Assembly: GCF_900107305.1 (NCBI RefSeq) | Contig: NZ_FNPL01000012.1 | Location: forward strand, 1-64,000 | Reading direction: 5' to 3' | DNA: 64,000 bases | Origin: Thermoactinomyces sp. DSM 45892 | GTDB lineage: Bacteria > Bacillota > Bacilli > Thermoactinomycetales > Thermoactinomycetaceae | Shown here: positions 38,537 through 47,817 of the stretch, piece by piece | Layout of the letters: each line of letters opens with the position of its first letter | Numbering within the stretch: the stretch's first letter is position 1 | The notes under the pieces: generated by a model | Told to the model about the DNA's origin: nothing | The model's input: only the letters and a program-made list of their open reading frames with translations | Database searches by the model: none | Made by a program: the position numbers and the translations under genes

Positions 38537-39049
38537 ATGGCACAAATACGATTTCATCATACTAATGAATACGTTTCGGCTCAGGACCAAGTCAGTTCTT
38601 ATTTACAATCTCAAGGAGTCATTTATGAGCATTGGGATATTGAGAAGTTACCTGCAAGCCTTCGAGAGAATTATCATTTAACCGAGGCGCAAAAAACAGA
38701 GGTTCTTGATACTTTTCAAATTGAAATAGATGCCATTTCGGCTCGTCGAGGGTACACAACAAATGATGTTATTTCTCTTTCGCCAGAGACACCGAATCTC
38801 GATCAACTGCTCCAAGGTTTCTTAGCTGAACACCACCATAGTGATGATGAAGTACGTTTTATCGTGAGTGGGCATGGTATTTTTGCTATACAGAGTCTGG
38901 AGGGTCATTTTTTTGATGTGGAATTAGAGCCGGGGGATCTTATTTCAGTGCCGGAGGGATATCGACATTATTTTACATTAATGGAGGATTGCCAGGTTGT
39001 AGCGATTCGGATTTTTAAAACGAAGGAAGGTTGGGTTCCTATCTATTAA
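38537..39049 (+). CDS. mtnD: Acireductone dioxygenase
   Basis: Cupin dioxygenase that cleaves acireductone to the 2-oxo acid precursor of methionine. The Fe or Ni isoform cannot be told. From the ATG at 38537 it has 170 residues. Metal ligands are in HHHSDDEVRF and the final His in EGYRHYF. A longer upstream frame runs into mtnB and is not needed. It ends the mtnWXBD operon. Confidence 0.95.
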   Translation: MAQIRFHHTNEYVSAQDQVSSYLQSQGVIYEHWDIEKLPASLRENYHLTEAQKTEVLDTFQIEIDAISARRGYTTNDVISLSPETPNLDQLLQGFLAEHHHSDDEVRFIVSGHGIFAIQSLEGHFFDVELEPGDLISVPEGYRHYFTLMEDCQVVAIRIFKTKEGWVPIY

Positions 39050-39061
39050 AAGGAGGAGAAT

Positions 39062-39105
39062 AAAAAATGAACGAGGTCATGGAAAACGGACTTTGTTCAT
39101 TTTTT
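39062..39105 (+). terminator. Terminator after mtnD
   Basis: AAAAAATGAAC (39062-39072) pairs with GTTCATTTTTT (39095-39105); additional wobble pairs extend the stem inward. Confidence 0.75.
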
Positions 39106-39214
39106 ATTTGTTTAGGGTAATATTTTTTATAAAAGTTTCAAAAAAATGAATATTTAATATATTAAAATGTAATATGATAGGTAAATAAGGATGTGTAGTA
39201 AGGAGATGATGTAA

Positions 39215-39925
39215 ATGGAAGCGATAGATAGAGGATATGCTCATTCATTGGTGACCCGTATAGCGAAGACGAGAGAAGAGAAAGCACAAGTTTATCAGTT
39301 ACAGCAGCTACAAAACTTGCCTAAACAAGATTATGATCTTTACAGCGATCATCTGATAGTAGTCGATGAGACTGTCAATCAAATAGTAGGTACTTATCGT
39401 CTTTTACCTGGTAAAAGAGTGATCGAACTGGGGGGACTCTATTCGCAATCGTTATTTGAGTTTCATCATTTTACCGAACACATACCCCAAGTACTAGAAA
39501 TAGGAAGGGGCTGTGTGGCTGCTGGTTATCAAGATGGTAAGGTGACTCAGAAGCTATGGAAGGGAATCAGGGATTATCTAAACGGAAATACATATCGATA
39601 TATAGTAGGTTGTACTAGTTTACCTCTTATGGAGATTCAAGAGATAAACGAGTTATATAGTTTCCTTGTATATAGTGGTTTTGTAATCGATCGTTACCGA
39701 ATTGAGCCAAGAGAAGAGTTTCGCATCCAAGGGTTACATTTGATTAGTCCCGATAAAATGGTTTCACATAGAATACAACGTAAGCTTTCTGCTTCATTAA
39801 AAAGATGTTATTGGGTCGGTGGAAAGATTGCTAGTGAACCCATTATAAACCCCATTTTGCAAACGATCGACTTTTTTGTCGTACTCGAGATAGGGAAAAT
39901 GATACGTCACTATAGGCGAAAATAG
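39215..39925 (+). CDS. GNAT-fold N-acyltransferase, OlsB/hemolysin type
   Basis: 236 residues matching the Acetyltransf_5 pattern: VGTYRLLPG near 58, LEIGRGCVAAGYQDGKVTQKLWKGI near 95 (split across two elements) and YRYIVGCTSL near 131. Relatives transfer acyl groups from ACP, for example in ornithine-lipid synthesis or quorum-signal-like synthesis. The product here is unknown. It has no operon partner; the next gene has its own promoter. A C-terminal basic tail (MIRHYRRK) may bind membrane. Confidence 0.7.
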   Translation: MEAIDRGYAHSLVTRIAKTREEKAQVYQLQQLQNLPKQDYDLYSDHLIVVDETVNQIVGTYRLLPGKRVIELGGLYSQSLFEFHHFTEHIPQVLEIGRGCVAAGYQDGKVTQKLWKGIRDYLNGNTYRYIVGCTSLPLMEIQEINELYSFLVYSGFVIDRYRIEPREEFRIQGLHLISPDKMVSHRIQRKLSASLKRCYWVGGKIASEPIINPILQTIDFFVVLEIGKMIRHYRRK

Positions 39926-39984
39926 TTTAAGAAATGATAGCCTGTTGTGTAACAATATGACATCATTTTTTTCTGTAAATTCAC

Positions 39985-40013
39985 TTGCGAAAGGTAGTCC
40001 ATTATTGTATAAT
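39985..40013 (+). promoter_or_regulatory. Sigma-A promoter of the HelD-like gene
   Basis: TTGCGA (39985-39990), a 17-nt spacer and a perfect TATAAT (40008-40013), 35 nt before the start. Confidence 0.75.
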
Positions 40014-40047
40014 ATCTTTCTTTCAATAAGAGAGGTGAATCATTCCC

Positions 40048-42135
40048 ATGGACGAAATCTACCAAAATGAGCAAGCAAAGTTGCAAGAAACACTTTCTTT
40101 CATTCGAAAACAATTGCAAGAACTTCAATTGATTCCGCGATATCAAGGCTCCGATTTGGTGGAACAGCTTCTGGATGACCAAAGGAGGCAAACAGTTCAT
40201 CGACTACAGTTGTCGGAAAAATCCCCCTATTTTGGTCGTCTTGATTTTGAAGAGGACGGGAAACAACTTACACCGCTCTATCTAGGCAAAGCAGGGGTAG
40301 AAGATCCAGATAGCCATCAACCGATTATTATTGATTGGCGTGCTCCTGTGGCTAGTATGTTTTACTCCTTTACAGGACAAGGGGATCGTGCTGGATATGT
40401 ATCTCCTGATGGTGAGGTAGAAGGGACAGTCCATCTAAAACGGAATTTGGCTGTTGAAGAACAAACGTTAAAACGAGTGGTTGACAGTTATGTTAGAGGC
40501 GGGGAGAATTTACAGGTTACGGATGAATTTCTCCTTTATCGTTTAGGGGAGAACAAAGATCATCGACTAAGGGATATTGTTTCGACGATCCAAGTGGAAC
40601 AAGATAAGATTATAAGGTCTGAGCGGAATCAATCCCTCATTATTCAAGGGGTCCCAGGTTCAGGGAAAACCACGGTGGCTCTTCATCGTCTGGCTTATTT
40701 ATTATATCAATATCAAAATCAAGTCCGGGCAGATCGCATCATGATTTTCGCCCCTAATAAGATGTTTTTAGATTATATCTCTAACGTGCTTCCAGAACTA
40801 GGAATTGGTGGTGTGAAGCAGACTACTTTTATAGAGTGGGTACTCGATTTATTACCCGAACCCATAACCCTACGGAACCAAACGGCTCGGGAGGAATGTT
40901 GGTTTGAAACAGGTCAGTCAACTGATCTGGAACGTGAACAACAAGAGAGTCTGGCACGCTTTAAGGGGTCTTTTGTATTTTTGGAGTATCTCCAGCAACA
41001 ATTAGCTGCTATGGAAAGAGAGTTTGTACCACAAGTTGGATTTGCCATCTGGGATGAGAAGAAATTGACGGCTGAAGAAATTTCTCATTGGTTTCACGTA
41101 GAGTATCGACATGAACCGTTGCGTAAGCGTCAAGAGAGAATCTTTTCCCGAATGAAACGCTGGATTGAGATAGAGCATCGCGATATCCGAAACCGAGATC
41201 CGCGAAATGAGATGAAGAAGAAAGCGATGGAGAAGTTTCGCCAATACAAAAATCTCTGGGATCGTCGAAAAGTGACCCAAATGTATGTTGATTTGGCTAA
41301 GAAATCCGAGATGGTTCAGCCATTTATCATCGAACGGAAAAAGATCCTTTTTGATCCAGAAGATTTAGCTCCATTGTTGTATATTTACAATTTCCTATAT
41401 GGAATTGAGACGGAGTATCGCTTTGACCATGTGGTCATCGATGAAGCTCAAGACTTTTCTCCCTTTCAAGTGTTTGTATTAAAGGATCATGTAAGAGGAA
41501 ATTCATTTACGATTCTGGGGGATTTGCTACAAAATATTTATGCTTATAAAGGAATTTACGACTGGAATGAGTTTGTACAGTTGTTTCCTAAGGAACAGGT
41601 ATCCTATTTCCAATTAGATAGGAGTTATCGTTCTACAACGGAGATTATCCAATTTGCTAATCAGGTAATTTCCTCCTATCAAGGGAGTCTTACCCCAGCA
41701 ACTCCCGTATTCCGGAGCGGAGAGCCTGTTTTAGTGGAGCAGATACGGAATCAAGACCGTACACTAGCTGTAGCGAGATGGATTCAAAAACGATCTTCTC
41801 AAGGAATGAAATCGATCGCCATCGTGACTCGCACTGAAAAGGCAGCATCTATACTATCGGCCGATTTGCTCGCAAATGGGATCAAACATCATTTGATCAC
41901 TCCAGATCGAAGCCAATATGCGGGCGGTATTTCAGTAGCGCCGATCTACTTAGTAAAAGGGATGGAATTCGATGCGGTCATTTTAGTTGATGTTGATAGC
42001 GAGCAGTATCCAGATGATGCTCTGACAGCAAAGTTACTTTACGTGGGATGTACCCGTGCTCTCCATTCACTCGTTGTGCTTACTTCCGATAATCGGTCTC
42101 CCCTGTTACCCGTAACAGTACCGGAGATGGTTTAA
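40048..42135 (+). CDS. helD: HelD-like UvrD-family helicase/RNA polymerase remodelling ATPase
   Basis: 695 residues. The N-terminal coiled-coil arm (1-55) is followed by YFGRLDF and YLGKAGV blocks typical of HelD. Walker A GVPGSGKTT is at 201-209, Walker B VIDEAQDFSPFQ is near 470, and the C-terminal helicase motif YVGCTRALHSLVVL is intact. HelD releases stalled RNA polymerase in Bacillus. This protein is shorter than B. subtilis HelD (774), so a YjcD-like or class-variant paralogue is possible. Confidence 0.85.
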   Translation: MDEIYQNEQAKLQETLSFIRKQLQELQLIPRYQGSDLVEQLLDDQRRQTVHRLQLSEKSPYFGRLDFEEDGKQLTPLYLGKAGVEDPDSHQPIIIDWRAPVASMFYSFTGQGDRAGYVSPDGEVEGTVHLKRNLAVEEQTLKRVVDSYVRGGENLQVTDEFLLYRLGENKDHRLRDIVSTIQVEQDKIIRSERNQSLIIQGVPGSGKTTVALHRLAYLLYQYQNQVRADRIMIFAPNKMFLDYISNVLPELGIGGVKQTTFIEWVLDLLPEPITLRNQTAREECWFETGQSTDLEREQQESLARFKGSFVFLEYLQQQLAAMEREFVPQVGFAIWDEKKLTAEEISHWFHVEYRHEPLRKRQERIFSRMKRWIEIEHRDIRNRDPRNEMKKKAMEKFRQYKNLWDRRKVTQMYVDLAKKSEMVQPFIIERKKILFDPEDLAPLLYIYNFLYGIETEYRFDHVVIDEAQDFSPFQVFVLKDHVRGNSFTILGDLLQNIYAYKGIYDWNEFVQLFPKEQVSYFQLDRSYRSTTEIIQFANQVISSYQGSLTPATPVFRSGEPVLVEQIRNQDRTLAVARWIQKRSSQGMKSIAIVTRTEKAASILSADLLANGIKHHLITPDRSQYAGGISVAPIYLVKGMEFDAVILVDVDSEQYPDDALTAKLLYVGCTRALHSLVVLTSDNRSPLLPVTVPEMV

Positions 42136-42312
42136 TTTCCGTTCATGTAGTTAACAATAAAGAAGGATGCTATCAAACTCTCAATGCATATGATGTAATT
42201 GATAGAGATGTTTGATAAAATGTAAATTAGGGTTTGCTATGTGCAGAAAGTGGGGTTCTATTCGAAAGCTTTCGCATATAGTATGAAGAGTAAGCAAAGG
42301 AGGTCAAGTTTC

Positions 42313-42507
42313 ATGATCGAAACACTCATCAAGGCAAGACGATTTGAGACTTTGCTAAAAGCGAAACAGGAATTTGTATCAAAAAGTAGTACCGAAACAG
42401 AATTCGACAGTTTCCTTAAAACGTTCCAGGAATTTGAAAAGCACATGGAGGCTATAGAAAATATGCCTTCAAAAGAGCGATTATATGGTAGGCCGTATCA
42501 AGTCTAA
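42313..42507 (+). CDS. Small helical protein, unknown
   Basis: 64 residues starting at the ATG at 42313, with AAGGAGG about 8 nt upstream. It is charged and helical (IETLIKARRFETLLKAKQEF) with no signal peptide. The stop is 23 nt before the SDH-type protease gene, so the two are probably co-transcribed. Unknown family. An upstream in-frame GTG at 42241 lacks a ribosome binding site. Confidence 0.65.
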   Translation: MIETLIKARRFETLLKAKQEFVSKSSTETEFDSFLKTFQEFEKHMEAIENMPSKERLYGRPYQV

Positions 42508-42530
42508 TTTTGAATAAAGGGGTAATGAAA

Positions 42531-43427
42531 ATGGATCAACCACAAGTACCCCCATCTCTTTCTCTCTTCTTACCGAATCAACCGCTTACACATGCGGTGA
42601 ATCGTGATCGGTATGACAGACAAGCTTTTATCAAAGAGATTGAGAAAGTAACTGGGCGCAGAGTCATTGTATATATGTCGAGTCTGAATCACTCAGATAG
42701 TGCGATTTTGCGAGAAGATATCGCACCGTTTAATGAGATTATTGCAAGCATCGATAAAGATAGTGATGTGGATTTTATTATCCAAAGCCCTGGTGGAGAT
42801 CCGAATGCAGCGGAGATTATCGTTCATACGCTTTTATCACGAACGAAACATTTGCGAGTTGTTGTTCCACAAGCAGCGAAGAGTGCGGCTACCTTAGTTA
42901 GTTTGGCAGCAGATGAAATTGTAATGAGTAACACCTCTGAATTGGGGCCGATTGATCCACAAGTGACGATCCCAACTTCATTTGGACTAGCATTTAGGCC
43001 TGCTCAAGCATTTCTGAATGGACTCGAGATGATTAAAAAAGAGCATGCGAACGGCCAAGCGTTAAATCCAGCGTACTATCCATTTTTGAAAGGCGTGGAC
43101 GCAGCTTTGATTGATTATTGTTTAAAATCGATCGAACATTCGAAACGTTTGGCGGTTAAGTGGCTTTCTCGTTCGATGCATAAAGGTAATCTAAAAGAGG
43201 CTCAGCGGATTGCCGAGGAATTGATTAACATTGAGAAGTACCCGAATCATGGGCAAGTGATCGATCATTTTGATGCAAAAAGCATAGGTCTGAAAGTTGT
43301 GTACAAGCCATATGGAGATGAGCTCTGGCAAGCTTGGTGGCGTCTCTATGTTAACTATATAGTGATGATGAGAGAAAGAGAAGTAGTAAAGATATTTGAG
43401 TCAAGTGACGCTTCGGTTATGCTGTAA
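42531..43427 (+). CDS. Serine dehydrogenase proteinase-type (SDH_sah) ClpP/SppA-fold peptidase
   Basis: 298 residues from the ATG at 42531, 8 nt after AAAGGGG; an in-frame TTG at 42510 overlaps that site. The crotonase/ClpP fold is seen in VDFIIQSPGGDPNAAEIIVHTL. The catalytic Ser is in AAKSAATLVSLAADEIVMS and LGPIDPQVTIP follows. No signal peptide or membrane anchor is seen, so it is cytosolic, unlike SppA. A role in quality control is inferred from the fold only. Confidence 0.85.
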   Translation: MDQPQVPPSLSLFLPNQPLTHAVNRDRYDRQAFIKEIEKVTGRRVIVYMSSLNHSDSAILREDIAPFNEIIASIDKDSDVDFIIQSPGGDPNAAEIIVHTLLSRTKHLRVVVPQAAKSAATLVSLAADEIVMSNTSELGPIDPQVTIPTSFGLAFRPAQAFLNGLEMIKKEHANGQALNPAYYPFLKGVDAALIDYCLKSIEHSKRLAVKWLSRSMHKGNLKEAQRIAEELINIEKYPNHGQVIDHFDAKSIGLKVVYKPYGDELWQAWWRLYVNYIVMMREREVVKIFESSDASVML

Positions 43428-43431
43428 AACC

Positions 43432-43475
43432 AAAAAAGCATTTGTATCTCGATAAAGAGATATAAATGCTTTTTT
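43432..43475. terminator. Bidirectional terminator between the SDH-type gene and hemY
   Basis: A 19-bp stem with one mismatch (43432-43450 with 43457-43475) has an A-run on its 5' arm and a T-run on its 3' arm, so it can work for both convergent units. Confidence 0.9.
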
Positions 43476-43508
43476 CTAATACCTTGATTTATTGAATTGT
43501 GATGGTTA

Positions 43509-44942
43509 TCACAAAGCAGTGGATAGAGAAGCGGATGATACGTAATCGATTACGTCTGTGACGGTATTTTTGCCTTGATCGATACAATCGGGAATCCCTG
43601 AGCCAGCATAGGATGAGCCGGCAAGAAACAGACCCGGGTATTGATTGCCGATTTGCTTCTGTACATTGGAATACCATGTTTTATGTCCAGGCACAAACTG
43701 CGGCATTGCTCTTCTCCAACGCGTTACATAATGAAATTCTGGTTCACTTGTAATGTTAGATAACTTTTTGATATCTTGAATCACTCTATCTACGATCTCG
43801 GAATCATCTAGGTCGACGATTTCTTCTTCGTTTGCACGTCCTACATAGCAACGTAGCAGGGTTTTCCCTGGTGGAGCAGTATGAGGCCACTTCTTGTTCG
43901 TCCATGTACAAGCGGTGATCGAGTATCCTTCTTCACCACGTGGAACCAAGAACCCTGTCCCCTCTTTATCCAATGTGATCGCTTCTTGTGGATACGCTAA
44001 AATAGCTGTTGCCACAGAGGTGGGACGATCGTGAAGAGGCTTTAAAAAGTCAGGATTACCTAAGACTTTGCGGGTGATTCCGTGTGGAGTAGTTAGGATG
44101 ACACTGTCCGCTGTCAGTTGTCCACCATTTTGAAGGGATAATGTATATTGTTTCCGATCTCGCACAATCTTCTCTACAGAAATTCCTTTTTTTACATTTA
44201 CTTCTGTTAACTGTGTTTCTATTTCATTTACTAACGAGGAGAGTCCAGATTTTAACGTTTGAAAGATTCCTGCAGGCTTTTGGTGTGCCTGCTTTTTTGG
44301 ACGTGAGGATTTCATACCGAGAATCAAACTACGATGTTCTTTTCCCATCTGAGCAAATTGAGGAAAAGTTGTCATGAGACTCATTTGATCAATATTGCCC
44401 GCATAGACCCCGGAGAGAAGGGGTTCGATGATATTTTCGACAACTTCATTCCCCAAACGTTGGCGGAAAAACGTACCTACGGACTGATCTTCCTCCTGCA
44501 GTATTTTGGATGTAGGGAGGAGCAAGTCAGCAGCGGCTCTCATTTTTCCGATGGGGGATAAGAGAGAAGTAGTGACAAACGGCTTTATTTCTGTAGGTAC
44601 CCCCATTACCGCGCCTTCAGGAATCGGGAGGAGCTGGCCATGCCGCAGAATATAAGCTTGTCCTACTTCATTACGTACTAGATCTCTTTCTAGGCCTACA
44701 TCGCGAACTAACTGCGTCGCACTTGGTTTCCGTGATAGAAATGAATCAGGTCCTCTCTCCATGATATAGCCGTCTCGAACGATGGTTTGGATTTTACCAC
44801 CTAGTTGATGATTCGATTCGAGCAAAGTAATCGTCCAAGGAAGATTCTTCACTCGGAGCTCTTTTTGTAGGTAAAACGCTGCTGAGAGTCCTGTGATACC
44901 ACCGCCTATGATGACGATATGTTTAGAGGGGGCTGAGTTCAT
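43509..44942 (-). CDS. hemY: Coproporphyrinogen III / protoporphyrinogen oxidase HemY (CgoX)
   Basis: FAD enzyme of late heme synthesis, 477 residues. The Rossmann motif is [18 protein letters not shown] at 9-26. [26 protein letters not shown] and the C-terminal [18 protein letters not shown] are family blocks. In Gram-positive bacteria of this type the natural substrate is coproporphyrinogen. It overlaps hemH by 20 nt. Confidence 0.95.
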   Translation of the reverse strand: MNSAPSKHIVIIGGGITGLSAAFYLQKELRVKNLPWTITLLESNHQLGGKIQTIVRDGYIMERGPDSFLSRKPSATQLVRDVGLERDLVRNEVGQAYILRHGQLLPIPEGAVMGVPTEIKPFVTTSLLSPIGKMRAAADLLLPTSKILQEEDQSVGTFFRQRLGNEVVENIIEPLLSGVYAGNIDQMSLMTTFPQFAQMGKEHRSLILGMKSSRPKKQAHQKPAGIFQTLKSGLSSLVNEIETQLTEVNVKKGISVEKIVRDRKQYTLSLQNGGQLTADSVILTTPHGITRKVLGNPDFLKPLHDRPTSVATAILAYPQEAITLDKEGTGFLVPRGEEGYSITACTWTNKKWPHTAPPGKTLLRCYVGRANEEEIVDLDDSEIVDRVIQDIKKLSNITSEPEFHYVTRWRRAMPQFVPGHKTWYSNVQKQIGNQYPGLFLAGSSYAGSGIPDCIDQGKNTVTDVIDYVSSASLSTAL

Positions 44943-45888
44943 AGTTAGTCCCTTTCCCGACGGATAAACGCTTTTCTATGACATCTGCTAGTCCGTCGAT
45001 AAACGTAGGTTCTGTATTGGGCATCTCTGGACGATAGTAATTTGCTCCGATTTCGTCCGTTACAACTTTACACTCATAGTCGTTATCATATAAAACTTCC
45101 AGGTGATCGGATACAAAACCAACTGGACAATACACGAAGGAAGTATATCCATGCTTGTCATGTAATTCTCGCGTCAGATCCTGCACATCGGGACCAATCC
45201 AAGGATCACGTGTGTTACCCGCACTTTGCCAGCCGATGGCATAGTGAGGAATGTTGGACGCTTCGGCGATTAGTTCGGCAGTTTGCTCTAATTGAACTGG
45301 ATAGGGGTCCCCCACTTGAAGAATTTTCTCTGGTAAACTATGGGCTGAGAAAATAACGATTGTTTTCTTTTGCTGATCGGTTGGGATAGAAGAGAATGTT
45401 TTTTGTAACTGGGAGACCCAATAGGAAATAAATTTGGGTTCTGTATGCCAATCATCTACGGAATAAATGGTGAGTCCGCCTAGTTTGGCTGCTTCTTCTT
45501 GGGCTCGTTTATTGTACGATTTTACACTAAAGGTAGAGTAGTGTGGTGCAAGTACGATACTGACCGCCTCTTTAATCCCATCTGCGTACATTTGCTGTAC
45601 AGCATTTTCAATAAAAGGGGTGGTATGTTTTAAACCAAGATATACTTTAAATGTTTTCTCACTATTTCTTGCATTTAGAGTCTTTTCTAAGGCATATGCC
45701 TGCTCTTCTGTAATTCGAGCAAGGGGGGAAACCCCGCCAATCATCTCATAGCGATTCGTTAGATCTTCTAAAAGATCTGGCGGCGGTGTATGCCCACGGC
45801 GGATATGTGTGTAATAAGGTTCGATCTCCTCAGAACTCCTAGGAGTACCATAAGCCATTACTAATAATCCAATTGTGGTGTTTGCCAT
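44923..45888 (-). CDS. hemH: Ferrochelatase (coproporphyrin ferrochelatase) HemH
   Basis: Inserts iron into coproporphyrin III (Gram-positive route) or protoporphyrin. It has 321 residues. [38 protein letters not shown], the catalytic His in [10 protein letters not shown] and [17 protein letters not shown] are present. It follows hemE after 6 nt. Confidence 0.95.
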   Translation of the reverse strand: MANTTIGLLVMAYGTPRSSEEIEPYYTHIRRGHTPPPDLLEDLTNRYEMIGGVSPLARITEEQAYALEKTLNARNSEKTFKVYLGLKHTTPFIENAVQQMYADGIKEAVSIVLAPHYSTFSVKSYNKRAQEEAAKLGGLTIYSVDDWHTEPKFISYWVSQLQKTFSSIPTDQQKKTIVIFSAHSLPEKILQVGDPYPVQLEQTAELIAEASNIPHYAIGWQSAGNTRDPWIGPDVQDLTRELHDKHGYTSFVYCPVGFVSDHLEVLYDNDYECKVVTDEIGANYYRPEMPNTEPTFIDGLADVIEKRLSVGKGTNYELSPL

Positions 45889-45894
45889 AATCGA

Positions 45895-46926
45895 TTACCT
45901 CTTTGTATATTCATGGATAAAAGCAGCTAGTTTTTGTAGGTTTTCCACAGGCACGTCTGGGAAAATTCCGTGTCCTAAATTAAAGATATAACCAGGTTGT
46001 TCCATCCCTTGATCCAAAAGAGCCTTCGCCCGTTCCTGAATGACTTCCCATGGTCCGAGTAGCAAAGAAGGGTCTAGGTTTCCTTGTATCGCTTTTTCGA
46101 TGCCCTTCGCCCGTGCTTGTTGGATCGATGTGCGCCAGTCTAGCCCCAGTACATCTACAGGGAGCTTGTTCCATTCGGTAAGAAGATGTCCTGTGCCAAT
46201 TCCGAAGTAGATGGTTGGTACACCGGTATCCTTTAGATCTTGGAAGATTTTGTGCATAATGGGTGCCACATATAGCTGATAATCTTGTTCATTAAGTGCA
46301 CCAACCCATGAGTCAAATACCTGAATAGCATGTGCACCAGCTTTTACTTGAGCTTTCAAGTAGGAGATGGTCATCGTACCAAGCTTCTCCATCAAGGCTT
46401 TCCATGCAACAGGCTCGGCATACATAAAGGCTTTGGTTTTATGATAATTTTTTGAAGGGCCTCCTTCAATCATGTAGCTTGCTAGTGTAAAAGGAGCACC
46501 TGCAAAGCCGATCAAAGGTACCGACAATTGTTGATTTAAGATACGAATGGCTTCCAAAGTGGTTGCCACATGTGTCTCTGGATCAATCTCCGTCAACCGT
46601 TCCACATCTTTTTCAGAACGGATCGGGTTATCAATGACAGGCCCGATGCCGGAGCGGATCTCGACATTTACGCCAATATGTTGCAAAGGAGTCATAATAT
46701 CCGCAAATAAAATAGCTGCGTCTACTCCTAGCTGTTCGACAGGAAGACGAGTTACTTCTGCACAAACCTCTGGAATCTCACTCATCTCGAAGAAGGTATA
46801 TTTTTTTCGAATCTCGCGGTATTCGGGTTGGTATCTACCCGCTTGGCGCATATACCACACTGGAACATGCGGAGTTTGTTCTTTTCGACAAGCTTTTAAA
46901 AACGCATCATTAAATGGTTTACTCAT
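45895..46926 (-). CDS. hemE: Uroporphyrinogen decarboxylase HemE
   Basis: Decarboxylates uroporphyrinogen III to coproporphyrinogen III. It has 343 residues. [16 protein letters not shown] near 20, [13 protein letters not shown] near 72, [17 protein letters not shown] near 139 and [16 protein letters not shown] near 317 are intact. It is first in hemE-hemH-hemY, the Bacillus order. No HemQ/ChdC gene is in this window. Confidence 0.96.
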   Translation of the reverse strand: MSKPFNDAFLKACRKEQTPHVPVWYMRQAGRYQPEYREIRKKYTFFEMSEIPEVCAEVTRLPVEQLGVDAAILFADIMTPLQHIGVNVEIRSGIGPVIDNPIRSEKDVERLTEIDPETHVATTLEAIRILNQQLSVPLIGFAGAPFTLASYMIEGGPSKNYHKTKAFMYAEPVAWKALMEKLGTMTISYLKAQVKAGAHAIQVFDSWVGALNEQDYQLYVAPIMHKIFQDLKDTGVPTIYFGIGTGHLLTEWNKLPVDVLGLDWRTSIQQARAKGIEKAIQGNLDPSLLLGPWEVIQERAKALLDQGMEQPGYIFNLGHGIFPDVPVENLQKLAAFIHEYTKR

Positions 46927-47067
46927 TCAAAATCCACCTTTTCACCAGCTATACAGTTATGTAGAGAAAGGAACAACGTATAGTTGATGGATAATCTTTT
47001 GGATATGTTATAGTCAATTACGCATAATATCATATCATTTTTGAACTTACTATATCAGGATCTTGAA

Positions 47068-47102
47068 CAAACTGTCGTAAAGTAAGGTAGTTTGGTTTTT
47101 TC
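47068..47102 (+). terminator. Weak terminator-like hairpin upstream of the FMN reductase gene
   Basis: CAAACT (47068-47073) pairs with AGTTTG (47089-47094), followed by GTTTTTTC. The 278-nt gap between hemE and this gene otherwise shows AT-rich promoter-like sequence for both directions but no clear consensus pair. Confidence 0.35.
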
Positions 47103-47204
47103 TGTTAAAAATCTACTATATCTAGTATAGGATATAAATCGAATTTCAAGACAGAATCATGCTATGATAGTATCAAAAAATAATCTTATACATAGGGGGT
47201 ATTA

Positions 47205-47750
47205 TTGTTGCAAATCTTGGTGATAAGTGGAAGTGCTAGAGTCGAATCGAATACAAGAAAGGTAGCAAATCTCGGTGCGAAATATCTCAGTGAGCTAGGG
47301 GCAGATGTTACTTTTTTTGACGTAGGGCATGATATTCTTCCTCTTTATTCTGGGGCAGAAGGAGAAGACTTGCTGCCAAATGTCCAAAAGTTGCGTGATT
47401 ATGCCAGTCAAGCGGAGGCATTTTTGATTCTGACTCCTGAATATCACAGTGCTATGAGTGGGTCGTTGAAAAATGCTCTTGATTTTCTTGGATCATCTTA
47501 TTTTCGTCAAAAGCCAGTTTCGATTGCTGCAGCAGGCGGGGGTGGAAAAGGTGGTATCAATGCGCTTAATAATGTACGCACGGTTATTCGTGGGATACTC
47601 GGACTTGGGTTGCCTCAACAAGTTGTCATTGACCCAGCTGACTTAACCGAAAATGGACAATTGACGGATGGAGCAGATCAACGCTTCCGTGGTGTGATTG
47701 AGGAATTGGTTACTTTTACGAAAGCGGTTTCTGCAAGTAAGGTTTTATAA
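47205..47750 (+). CDS. NADPH-dependent FMN reductase
   Basis: A 181-residue flavodoxin-like reductase. The FMN phosphate loop is VISGSARVESNTRKVA near 6-21. TPEYHSAMSGSLKNALDFL near 85 is the second family block. The start appears to be TTG at 47205, with GGGGGT 9 nt upstream. It could reduce azo dyes, quinones or chromate; the physiological substrate is unknown. Confidence 0.88.
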   Translation: MLQILVISGSARVESNTRKVANLGAKYLSELGADVTFFDVGHDILPLYSGAEGEDLLPNVQKLRDYASQAEAFLILTPEYHSAMSGSLKNALDFLGSSYFRQKPVSIAAAGGGGKGGINALNNVRTVIRGILGLGLPQQVVIDPADLTENGQLTDGADQRFRGVIEELVTFTKAVSASKVL

Positions 47751-47775
47751 GTTTTTTAGACATTGTTTTGTAAAC

Positions 47776-47813
47776 AAAAAGAGAAGTGAGCCTCTGAGCT
47801 CGCTTCTCTTTTT
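47776..47813. terminator. Bidirectional terminator between the FMN reductase and PBP genes
   Basis: AAAAAGAGAAGTGAGC (47776-47791) pairs with 47798-47813 (one mismatch), loop CTCTGA, with A-run and T-run ends. Confidence 0.88.
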
Positions 47814-47817
47814 GTTG

